13,804 nucleotides of DNA from Burkholderiaceae bacterium (GTDB lineage Bacteria; Pseudomonadota; Gammaproteobacteria; Burkholderiales; Burkholderiaceae): assembly GCA_017998575.1 (NCBI GenBank), contig JAGOCV010000077.1, forward strand, positions 1 to 13,804, in the 5' to 3' direction. Below the pieces are notes generated by a model. The model saw only the letters and a program-made list of their open reading frames with translations, did no database searches and was not told the origin of the DNA. Both the position numbers and the translations under genes were made by a program. Position 1 is the stretch's first letter, and each line of letters begins with the position of its first letter. This document shows positions 6,995-13,482 of the stretch, piece by piece.

Positions 6995-7924
6995 TCAGGA
7001 GCGCGGAGGCGGCAGGCTGCGGGGTTCGTCGATGACGGTGACCGGCTCGGGTTCGGCCACCGGCGGCGCTGCGGTTTCGTCGGGCACGATCACCGTCGAT
7101 GCGAACACTGTGGCGGCAGTCTCGTTGCGCAGGCGCTGCAGGGCGTCCAGGCAGTAATGGGAAAACCAGAGCGACGAGAACGCGAACACCAGCGTGTAAA
7201 TCCAGATCGCCACCGGAACCAGCACGTAGAACGCAGCCACGAACAGTACGCCCGATGCCCACACCAGGCTGGGCGCGGCACCCAGATAGCCCGTGAGAAT
7301 GCCGATGCCCAGCAGCCAGCCGCGGTGGCGGCGCAGCAGTTCGCGTCGTTCGTCGGCGCTGGCGTGCTCAGCCAATGCATCGAAGCTCATCACCCGGTAC
7401 GTCAGCCAGCCCCAGATCAGCGGCGGCAGCACGAGGATGAGAGGCGGCACCAGCCACAGCGGCATCGACACCACTAGCGCGAGCAATGCCATCAGCAAGG
7501 CGCCGAGCGAGCGCATGGCGCCGCCGATGAACGAGCCGCCCTTCTTGCGTTCGAGCTGCGGGAAGCGGCGCTCGGCCACCAGCGCAGCCAGCGCGGGCGT
7601 CATGAAGGCGGCGACCACCATCAGCACCACCAGCACGATCAGAGGCGTCGCCACGATGACCAGCAGCATGGGTGCCAGCATGTCGCGCATGCCCCCGGCA
7701 CCCAGGCGCTCGAGCCAGCTCCATACGCTGGCGAGCCACGTCCAGCTGTCGAGCATGGTGCGAACGCCTGCCAGCGCAGCGTCCCAATAGAAGTAGCCGA
7801 GCGCGAAACCGGCCCCCAGCATCAGGGCCAGCGGCAGCAGCGACAGCGCGATGACCCGCGGATGCAGGCAATACGCCACCGCGCGCCAGAAGGAATCGAG
7901 AAGCAGTCCCATGGCCGGCAGCAT
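6995..7924 (-). CDS. EI24 / CysZ-type integral membrane protein
   Basis: A 309-residue protein with several hydrophobic segments at about 24-46, 83-116 (long, possibly two passes), 138-178 (again long), 203-222 and 224-252. The N-terminal text DSFWRAVAYCLHPRVI and the late FSSLWFSHYCLDAL fit the EI24 domain family, which includes the sulfate transporter CysZ. The tail from about 270 is polar and Pro-rich and likely cytoplasmic. Sulfate transport is possible, but no cysteine-biosynthesis genes are near, so the substrate is left open. ATG 7924 is the longest start; ATG 7912 (MGLLLDSFW) fits the usual family N terminus equally well, and neither has a visible Shine-Dalgarno. The gap to the preceding gene is 21 nt. 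Confidence 0.82.
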   Translation of the reverse strand: MLPAMGLLLDSFWRAVAYCLHPRVIALSLLPLALMLGAGFALGYFYWDAALAGVRTMLDSWTWLASVWSWLERLGAGGMRDMLAPMLLVIVATPLIVLVVLMVVAAFMTPALAALVAERRFPQLERKKGGSFIGGAMRSLGALLMALLALVVSMPLWLVPPLILVLPPLIWGWLTYRVMSFDALAEHASADERRELLRRHRGWLLGIGILTGYLGAAPSLVWASGVLFVAAFYVLVPVAIWIYTLVFAFSSLWFSHYCLDALQRLRNETAATVFASTVIVPDETAAPPVAEPEPVTVIDEPRSLPPPRS

Positions 7925-7945
7925 ACCGCGAGCCGGCCACCCGGA

Positions 7946-8908
7946 TCAGCCCCTGCCCAGCAGCCGCTTGAGGCCCAGCCACTGCTGGGAGAGGAAGCCG
8001 CGGCCATAGTCGCGCCCGCGCTCCACCTGGTCACGGATGCCAGTGGGTTCGTAGCGCAACTGGAAGTCGGCCGTTCCGAACAGCATGTCCCACCAGGGCA
8101 GCAGCACGCCGAAATTGCAGCCGCCCAGACGCACGCCTGTGCCCGTTGCGGTTTCGTGTCCGATCCCCACGCTGTGGTGCCGCCGATGGAAGCGCGGACT
8201 GATCCAGAGCCGCTCGCCCACACGGCCGAACCACAGCCGCAGGTTGGCGTGCTGCAGGTTCTCGCTGAGCTGCGTGATGGCGACCACCGCCACGAACTGG
8301 CCCGGCGGCACGCCGATGGCAAAGGCCACGGCCACCAGCACGAGGTCACGCAGCAGGTCGTCGAGCAGGTGATTGCGGCTGTCGCTCCACATCGTCATCT
8401 GGCGCTGCGAATGGTGCAGCGCATGCAGGCTCCACCACCAGCGCCACTGATGCTGCCCGCGGTGGATCCAGTAGTCGACGAAATCGAACACCAGCAGGTA
8501 GATGAAGAAAGCGATCCACGGACTGTCGGTCACCCCGGGCCATAGCTCGTCGAGATGCAGCGTCGGCCACCCGGCCACGCGCAGCCCGCCCAGCAGCGAA
8601 TCGACCCACGGCGTGATGCCGAAGAACAGCGCCAGCCGGAACAGTCCGAGGCGATGGATCAGCGTATAGAGCACATCGACGCGGATGGCCGCGCGATCGG
8701 TCACAGCCTCGACCGGCCGCCAGCGTTGCAGCGGCGCGATCACCAGCAGCAACACGGCCAGTTGCAGCAGCCCGACCAGCAGCCAGCCGGTGGCCGCGAA
8801 GCCGTCTTCCAGCAGGTTGGCCAGCCTCAGCGAGAACATGGCGGGTTGCACGGCCGCCTCGAACAGCCACTGCTGGGCCTGGGCGAAGAGATCGATCAAG
8901 GCGTCCAT
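7946..8908 (-). CDS. Sterol desaturase / fatty acid hydroxylase family membrane protein
   Basis: This 320-residue membrane protein has the histidine clusters of the di-iron hydroxylase superfamily: H149-x3-H153 in WIHRGQHQ, H162-x2-HH166 in LHALHHSQ, and H241-x2-HH245 in FHRRHHSVG. H180 and H220 are further candidate ligands. Hydrophobic segments lie at about 41-60, 84-104, 130-147 and 188-213. The family inserts oxygen or double bonds into lipids or aliphatic chains at the membrane. Bacterial members act on varied substrates such as carotenoids, sphingoid or ornithine lipids and ether lipids, and the real substrate cannot be read here. The ATG at 8908 lies 6 nt after the deacetylase stop, which supports co-transcription and possibly coupled translation. 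Confidence 0.9.
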   Translation of the reverse strand: MDALIDLFAQAQQWLFEAAVQPAMFSLRLANLLEDGFAATGWLLVGLLQLAVLLLVIAPLQRWRPVEAVTDRAAIRVDVLYTLIHRLGLFRLALFFGITPWVDSLLGGLRVAGWPTLHLDELWPGVTDSPWIAFFIYLLVFDFVDYWIHRGQHQWRWWWSLHALHHSQRQMTMWSDSRNHLLDDLLRDLVLVAVAFAIGVPPGQFVAVVAITQLSENLQHANLRLWFGRVGERLWISPRFHRRHHSVGIGHETATGTGVRLGGCNFGVLLPWWDMLFGTADFQLRYEPTGIRDQVERGRDYGRGFLSQQWLGLKRLLGRG

Positions 8909-8914
8909 GGCCGA

Positions 8915-9748
8915 TCAGCGAGCGGGACGGGGATGCGACGCGACCCAGGCCGCGTAATCGGGGTGCTGGTCGAGCGTGCGGAAGCAGAATCCGCGCGATT
9001 TCAGCCCGGCGATCAGTGGCTCGAGCACGGCGGGCGCCCACGGGTCGCGCCGCGACCAGATACCCAGGTGTGCCAGCAGCACGTCGCCACTGCGGATGTC
9101 CTTGAGAGCCTTGGCCAGCAGCGCCTCGTTGCTCGCGGATTCACTGGGCAGTTCGTCGCCCAGGAACCCGGCCGGCGACCACCCCGCGTGAGCCCACCCA
9201 CACGCACGGGCGGTTGCCAGCAGGGCCGGCGACGTCTTGCCGCCCGGTGCGCGGTAGAGCGGGAGCACGGGTTGGCCAGTGATCTGCTGCAGCCGCCGGG
9301 CGGCGTGGTCGATCTCCTGGCAATAGCGGGCGCCGCTCCAGATCTGGTCCCGCCCCGCCTGGCTACCGGCGGAAGTGCGGACGCGAAAACGTGCCGCGCC
9401 ATCGGCAGCGGGTGCGAGATCGGCGCGCCAGTAGGCGTGCTCCCAGGTGTGGGACGCGAAGGCGTGGCCTTCGGCCGCGCGCGCGCGCCACCAGGCCGCC
9501 CAGGCATCGTCCAGGCTCGATCCGCCGGTCAGCGTCTTCTCGTTGGCGGCGAAGAATGTCACGCGCACCTGCTGGCGATGCAGCACCTCGGCCACCAGCG
9601 GGGCCACCCCCATGTGGCCGGTATCGAAGGTGAGATAGAGCGGGCGGTCGCAGGTGGCCGGCGGGATCGGCGCACCCTGGGCCCATGAGATGGCCGCCGA
9701 GGCCAGCAGCGCAGGCGCGAACACCCCTGCCAGGCTAGCGCGCCGCAT
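8915..9748 (-). CDS. Secreted polysaccharide deacetylase (NodB homology, CE4-like)
   Basis: From ATG 9748 this is 277 residues with a Sec signal peptide at about 1-24 (MRRASLAG, hydrophobic core, SWAQG). NodB-type motifs follow in order: TFDTGH (40-45) with catalytic-base candidate D42, SHTWEH (99-104) with zinc ligands H100/H104, RAPGG (166-170), and LLAHLG with H227. The usual TFDDG motif reads TFDTG, so the second Asp, normally a metal ligand, is replaced by Thr43. CE4 enzymes remove N- or O-acetyl groups from peptidoglycan or exopolysaccharides in the envelope; the substrate here is unknown. The start overlaps the upstream propeller gene by 14 nt. An earlier in-frame ATG at 9769 is possible but spoils the signal peptide pattern. 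Confidence 0.85.
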   Translation of the reverse strand: MRRASLAGVFAPALLASAAISWAQGAPIPPATCDRPLYLTFDTGHMGVAPLVAEVLHRQQVRVTFFAANEKTLTGGSSLDDAWAAWWRARAAEGHAFASHTWEHAYWRADLAPAADGAARFRVRTSAGSQAGRDQIWSGARYCQEIDHAARRLQQITGQPVLPLYRAPGGKTSPALLATARACGWAHAGWSPAGFLGDELPSESASNEALLAKALKDIRSGDVLLAHLGIWSRRDPWAPAVLEPLIAGLKSRGFCFRTLDQHPDYAAWVASHPRPAR

Positions 9749-10724
9749 GGTCCAGCGTCCACACGCCATGCGGCGATGTGCCCACCTTGACCTGGCGCAC
9801 GACCTTGCGCGCCGCGGTGTCGATCACGGTGAGTTTGCGAGCCCAGCGCGAAGTGACGAGCAGCCAGCGGCCATCGGCCGACAGGTCCATGCAGTCCGGG
9901 CCGCCTGGCGCAGGGAAACTGGCCACGACTTCCAGTGTGTGGAAGTCGATCTGGCTGATGGTGTTGCCAACGCGGTTGCTCACGAACACGTGCTGGCGGT
10001 CGCCCGCCGAACGGAAAGCGTGTGCGCCGGCGGCCGTCTTGATCTTGCGGATGGAGCGGGGCGTGCCGCCCGAGACGTCGAACACTTCCACGCCATCGCT
10101 GCCCGTCAGGCCGACCAGCAACAAACGGTCGTCGGGCGTACCGAAGACGTCGGCCGGCATCGGCCCTGTCTTCACCCGCCAGCGAATCGCCTGCGTGGCG
10201 AGGTCCACGGCGACCAGTTCGTCGCTGTCCTGCATCGTCACGTAGGCCGTGGTGCTGCGGCTGTCGATCCAGATGTGGCTGGGCGTCTTGCCCGACGGTA
10301 TGCGCTTGGCCAGTGTGAGCTCGCGGCCATCCCAACGGTAGAGGTCGATGTGATTGAGGCGGTTGGCGGCCGTCACGAACCACTTCATGTCGGGCGAGAA
10401 ACGCAGGTGATAAGGGTCGAGCGTGCCGCGCACGGTGCGCTGGACCTGGGCGGTGCGCGGGTCGACGAACAGCAGCGAGTCTCCGGCCGAGTTGGCGATC
10501 ACCAGCGACTTCTCGTCTGGCGTGAGGTAGAGATGGTGCGGCTCTTTGCCAGTGGGAATGCGCTGCTTTTCGGTCCAGGTGACCGGGTCGATCACACTGA
10601 CCGTGGCGTCGAGCGAATTGAGCACGAACACGGGGCTGCGCAGCGAGGTGTCCTGCGCCTGGGCGGTCATTCCCGCGGCAGCCAGCAGAACCAGACACAA
10701 AAGGAGACGCACGGGAGACTTCAC
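9735..10724 (-). CDS. Exported YncE-family seven-bladed beta-propeller protein
   Basis: From GTG 10724 this is 329 residues: a signal peptide at 1-24 (MKSPVRLLLCLVLLAAAG, AQAQ) and a propeller with seven recurring blade junctions. These are GKEPHHLYLTPD (59), LDPYHLRFSPD (102), GKTPSHIWID (145), GPMPADVFGTPD (187), AGAHAFRSAGD (232), GGPDCMDLSAD (274) and GTSPHGVWTLD (315), about 43 residues apart. This matches YncE/40-residue YVTN-type propellers, mostly periplasmic binding or lactonase-like proteins. No catalytic assignment can be made. The frame stays open upstream to 10868 but there overlaps the divergent hydrolase gene. It heads the five-gene minus-strand operon and overlaps the deacetylase start by 14 nt, suggesting translational coupling. 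Confidence 0.85.
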   Translation of the reverse strand: MKSPVRLLLCLVLLAAAGMTAQAQDTSLRSPVFVLNSLDATVSVIDPVTWTEKQRIPTGKEPHHLYLTPDEKSLVIANSAGDSLLFVDPRTAQVQRTVRGTLDPYHLRFSPDMKWFVTAANRLNHIDLYRWDGRELTLAKRIPSGKTPSHIWIDSRSTTAYVTMQDSDELVAVDLATQAIRWRVKTGPMPADVFGTPDDRLLLVGLTGSDGVEVFDVSGGTPRSIRKIKTAAGAHAFRSAGDRQHVFVSNRVGNTISQIDFHTLEVVASFPAPGGPDCMDLSADGRWLLVTSRWARKLTVIDTAARKVVRQVKVGTSPHGVWTLDHAAR

Positions 10725-10789
10725 GGGAGGAGGGAACAGTGCGGCAGTGTAAGCCGGGGACCAGGGGCGGCGCCTGCTAGCATGGTTCG
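10725..10789. promoter_or_regulatory. Divergent intergenic region between the propeller operon and the hydrolase
   Basis: This 65-bp gap between divergently transcribed genes must hold promoters for both directions. No convincing -35/-10 pair is seen on either strand. TTACACT occurs on the minus strand and TGCTAGCAT on the plus strand as possible -10-like elements, without matching -35 boxes. Confidence 0.3.
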
Positions 10790-11599
10790 ATGGAGACCAT
10801 TCGTATCGACGGCGTCGGACTGGAGGTTCAACGGCTGGAGACGCCCCCTGGTTTACCGCCGTTACCACCCCTCGTCTTCCTGCACGAAGGTCTCGGATCG
10901 GTGAGCATGTGGCGCGACTGGCCCACCCGTCTGTGCCAAGCCACGGGGCGCGCCGGCATCGTGTATTCGCGCCAGGGTTACGGCCAATCGGAAACCCGGC
11001 CCGACGTGCGCGGACCGACTCGTGAATACGACGGACGCCGCACGGGACGGCTGCCGCCAGACTACATGCACCACGAAGCCTGGCATGTGCTGCCGGCGCT
11101 GTTGCAGGCTCTGGACGTGCAGCGGCCGGTGCTGATCGGCCATTCGGACGGCGGAACCATCGCCCTGCTGCATGCTGCGCGTCACTCGGTAGAGGCCTGC
11201 GTGGTCATGGCACCGCACGTCATCGTCGAGCAGGTATCGATCGACTCGATCGCTGCAGCACGCGACGCCTATGGCACTGGCCTGCGTGAGCGCCTGGCGC
11301 GCTACCACGCCGATGTGGATACGGCGTTCTGGCAATGGAACGACGTCTGGCTGAGCGACGCCTTCCGTTCGTTCGACATCCGCGCGCACTGCCGCGATAT
11401 CGAGGCGCCGGTGCTGGCCATCCAGGGCGAAGGCGATCCGTACGGCACGCTGGCGCAGATCGAGGAGATCCACACAGCGGGCATGATCGAACGCTGCGTG
11501 CTGACCCGTTGTGGTCACTCGCCGCACCGTGATCAAACCGAGGCGACGACGACCGCCATCCGCGATTTCCTGGCGCGGCAGGCGTCGCCTGGCGGTTAG
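10790..11599 (+). CDS. Alpha/beta hydrolase
   Basis: This 269-residue cytoplasmic protein has no signal peptide. The alpha/beta hydrolase core is visible: oxyanion-hole motif HEGLGS (32-37), nucleophile elbow GHSDGG (117-122) with S119, acid D216 in GEGDPYG, and H243 in CGHSPHRD. A cap region between about 140 and 200 contains WQWNDVWLSDAF. This HEGLGS/GHSDGG/GHSPHRD pattern belongs to a group of proteobacterial hydrolases whose substrates are mostly unknown, probably esters or lactones. The gene stands alone on the plus strand, diverging from the propeller operon and converging on rsuA, with which it shares a TTAG stop overlap. The start ATG has no strong Shine-Dalgarno. Confidence 0.88.
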   Translation: METIRIDGVGLEVQRLETPPGLPPLPPLVFLHEGLGSVSMWRDWPTRLCQATGRAGIVYSRQGYGQSETRPDVRGPTREYDGRRTGRLPPDYMHHEAWHVLPALLQALDVQRPVLIGHSDGGTIALLHAARHSVEACVVMAPHVIVEQVSIDSIAAARDAYGTGLRERLARYHADVDTAFWQWNDVWLSDAFRSFDIRAHCRDIEAPVLAIQGEGDPYGTLAQIEEIHTAGMIERCVLTRCGHSPHRDQTEATTTAIRDFLARQASPGG

Positions 11600-12330
11600 G
11601 GCTTCAACAGGGCCAGTTCGTCCGGGCCGAGCCAGCGCCAGCCTCCGGGGGGCAGGTCGGCCGGCAACGCCAGCCCTCCGATTCGCGAGCGATGCAGGCC
11701 CTCGACCCGGTTACCCACGGCCGCGAGCATGCGCTTGACCTGATGGTATTTGCCCTCGGTGAGCGTCAGACGCAGACTCAGTTCGCCCGTCGCCTCGCAG
11801 GCAGCGGCACGCACCGGCTTCGGATCGTCCTCGAGCACCACGCCTTCAAGCAGGCGGTGCAACTGACGCTCGTCCACCGGGTGCTTGACCGTGACCTCAT
11901 ACACCTTCGGTACGTGATGTCGCGGTGAGCTCATACGGTGGATGAACTGGCCGTCATCCGTCAGCAGCAGCATGCCCGTGGTGTCCTGGTCGAGCCGGCC
12001 CACGGCCTGCACACCCTGCACGGCCCCCTTCTGCGGACGCTGGCGCAACGGCGCCGGCAACAGTGTGTAGATGCTGGGCCAGGCCGAGGGCTTCTGCGAG
12101 CATTCGGTGCCCGCCGGCTTGTGCAACATCACATATGCCTTGGCATGGAACTGCCACACCTGCCCCATCACCTCGAACTCGAGTCCATCGACGGCGTCGA
12201 ACCGCGCCGCTGCGTCAGCACACACGTGCCCATCCACCCGCACGTGGCCCTGCTGCGCCAGTCCGGCACACACGCGGCGAGTACCAAACCCCTGCGAATA
12301 CAAAATGTCCTGTAGCTGCATTGATGCCAT
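11596..12330 (-). CDS. rsuA: 16S rRNA pseudouridine synthase, RsuA type
   Basis: This 244-residue protein has an N-terminal S4 RNA-binding domain (about 4-50, LQDILYSQGFGTRRVCAGLAQQG) and a pseudouridine synthase domain. The latter contains YVMLHKPAG (66-74), catalytic GRLDQDTTGMLLLTDDG with D114, KVYEVTV (142-148), and YHQVKRMLAAVGNRVEGLHRSRIG near the end. The RsuA/RluB/RluE/RluF subgroup shares these. The length and the SIYTLLP segment suit RsuA, which makes pseudouridine 516 in 16S rRNA, but RluE/RluF-like specificity cannot be excluded. ATG 12330 or ATG 12321 could be the start. It diverges from the DUF2726-like gene by 86 bp. Confidence 0.87.
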   Translation of the reverse strand: MASMQLQDILYSQGFGTRRVCAGLAQQGHVRVDGHVCADAAARFDAVDGLEFEVMGQVWQFHAKAYVMLHKPAGTECSQKPSAWPSIYTLLPAPLRQRPQKGAVQGVQAVGRLDQDTTGMLLLTDDGQFIHRMSSPRHHVPKVYEVTVKHPVDERQLHRLLEGVVLEDDPKPVRAAACEATGELSLRLTLTEGKYHQVKRMLAAVGNRVEGLHRSRIGGLALPADLPPGGWRWLGPDELALLKP

Positions 12331-12416
12331 GCCTGTATTTTCGGCGATCGGACTTCGAGCAACACTGCGGCGTGGTTACACTTGCACACATTCAGGGCAG
12401 GCAAACATCGAGAACG

Positions 12417-13130
12417 ATGGACATCCCACATTGGCTGATGATCGCCGGCATCGCTCTGCTGGCGGGCATGGGAATCGGAGCGTTGGCGCAACGCGCATGG
12501 AATGACCGCCTGTTGCGGTCGCGTCGGCGCCTGCCTGCGTACTGGCCACTTTCCACACGCGCCATCGCCAACTCGGAGGAGCGCCGCGTCTGGCGCTGGC
12601 TCGACCGCGCGTTCTTCGACCACCACGTGATGCTGAAGCTGCCCATGACGCGATTCACCGCGCCGCGCGACAAAAGTGGTGGCCAGCATTGGTACGAATT
12701 GCTCAACAGCGCCTACTGCACCTTCACCATCTGCAGTCCGGATGGCCGCGTGGTGGGCTGCGTGGACGTTCCCGGCAACAGTGGCATCAGCAAGACAACG
12801 CGCATGCTCAAGCAGTCGCTGCTGGAGCAGAGCGACATAGGCTACTGGGTGGTGACCTCGGGCAGCTTGCCGTCCCTGCGAGATATCCGGACCGAGTTTC
12901 TCGGGGAGGCCCTGGGTTCGCTGGAACCTCGTCAGGCCGTTGCGCCAGGCCCCAAGGCCGCGCAAGCAGCTCCTGCAGCACCCATGCGCCGACCGCGCCT
13001 GGTGGAGATCGATCCCATGGCGGGCGATCCGGCACGCTTCACGCGTGTGCCCGGCGAAGAATTCGACCCTGAGGGCGAACCGAACTCGTTCCTTGCTCCG
13101 CTCGACAGTCGACTCGGTCCTCTCGCCTGA
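12417..13130 (+). CDS. Membrane-anchored DUF2726-like protein
   Basis: The 237-residue product starts with one membrane segment (about 6-24, LMIAGIALLAGMGIGALA) followed by basic residues, so the rest should be cytoplasmic. Residues about 42-150 (NSEERRVWRWLDRAFFDHHV, LLNSAYCTFTICSPDGRVVGCVDVPG, TRMLKQSLLEQSDIGYWVV) follow the order of DUF2726, a restriction-endonuclease-like fold. The acidic residues expected for a PD-(D/E)XK active site appear substituted, so a binding role may be more likely than cleavage. The tail from about 172 is Ala/Pro-rich and disordered. The ATG at 12417 is chosen because the membrane segment follows it; the frame is open further upstream but there overlaps rsuA. 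I know similar uncharacterised proteins in Burkholderiales; the function is unknown. Confidence 0.8.
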   Translation: MDIPHWLMIAGIALLAGMGIGALAQRAWNDRLLRSRRRLPAYWPLSTRAIANSEERRVWRWLDRAFFDHHVMLKLPMTRFTAPRDKSGGQHWYELLNSAYCTFTICSPDGRVVGCVDVPGNSGISKTTRMLKQSLLEQSDIGYWVVTSGSLPSLRDIRTEFLGEALGSLEPRQAVAPGPKAAQAAPAAPMRRPRLVEIDPMAGDPARFTRVPGEEFDPEGEPNSFLAPLDSRLGPLA

Positions 13131-13140
13131 TAGCGGGGCG

Positions 13141-13178
13141 AAAGAAAAAGGCCAACCGCCGCGAACGGTGGTTGGCCT
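13141..13178 (-). terminator. Strong intrinsic terminator of the displaced RNA gene
   Basis: A 13-bp stem (13149-13161 with 13166-13178, one G-T pair) closes a CGAA tetraloop. On the minus strand it is followed by TTTTTCTTTC, a classic intrinsic terminator. No minus-strand protein gene precedes it. It lies 11 bases beyond the CCA end of the RNA-gene remnant, so it most likely ended that RNA's transcript. The plus side lacks a T-run. Confidence 0.8.
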
Positions 13179-13189
13179 CGATCGGCAAG

Positions 13190-13203
13190 TGGTGGAGCTG
13201 GGG
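13190..13203 (-). other. 3' end remnant of a tRNA or tmRNA gene, probable attachment site
   Basis: Read on the minus strand this is CCCCAGCTCCACCA: the 3' half of an acceptor stem (CAGCTCC), discriminator A and encoded CCA. A partner GGGGCTG or GGAGCTG would fit tmRNA (ssrA) or an alanine-type tRNA. Upstream on the minus strand the T-arm is missing; the sequence reads TTTTTTGTGA where the TTCRA loop should be. The native-looking terminator lies just downstream. This is the pattern of a duplicated 3' end left after an integrative element inserts into an RNA gene, so the core att sequence should lie here. Confidence 0.68.
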
Positions 13204-13215
13204 TCACAAAAAATC

Positions 13216-13230
13216 TATTGATATTCAATA
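13216..13230. repeat. 15-bp inverted repeat beside the att-like site
   Basis: TATTGA (13216-13221) and TCAATA (13225-13230) flank a TAT centre, 12 bases from the RNA remnant, in A/T-rich DNA unlike the surroundings. It could be an integrase or excisionase arm-type site, or a regulator operator. It is the only copy seen. Confidence 0.4.
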
Positions 13231-13482
13231 AGATAGCAACGAATTCGGCAGAGTTACCCTCATTCTTACCCACCATTTTGTAGGCATGATGGTCTTGGGG
13301 CGGCCAAGACGACCACCACAGACAATACCCACTCAATTTTTCCTGGCGGGTGAGCAGCCTCGCAGAGCACGTAGCGCATGAATCAGCGCCGATGACAGTG
13401 AAAAGGGCCCCTGCGTGAGGCGCGAGGTCAGCGCCTTGGGCTTACATTAGCGGCAGAAGCCGCAGAAGTACTAGGAAGCCAC

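Larger units (their letters stand above)
13131..13482. other. Gene-poor island-border region
   Basis: About 350 bases without a credible gene. It holds, left to right, a strong minus-strand terminator (13141-13178), a 14-nt tRNA/tmRNA 3' remnant (13190-13203), an A/T-rich stretch with an inverted repeat (13216-13230), a hairpin GTCTTGG/CCAAGAC (13292-13298/13304-13310) and another AGGCGC/GCGCCT (13418-13423/13431-13436). A minus-strand frame ending near 12932 crosses the region but has no recognisable protein features. No integrase or complete RNA gene is visible. Confidence 0.6.

Noticed and set aside
12063..12416. N-terminal extension of the DUF2726-like protein
   Set aside because: It overlaps rsuA antisense and is Arg/Pro-rich; the membrane anchor begins right after ATG 12417.
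12932..13336. Minus-strand frame crossing the island border as a possible gene
   Set aside because: It runs antisense into the 3' end of the DUF2726-like gene, crosses the terminator and att-like site, and has no recognisable motif.
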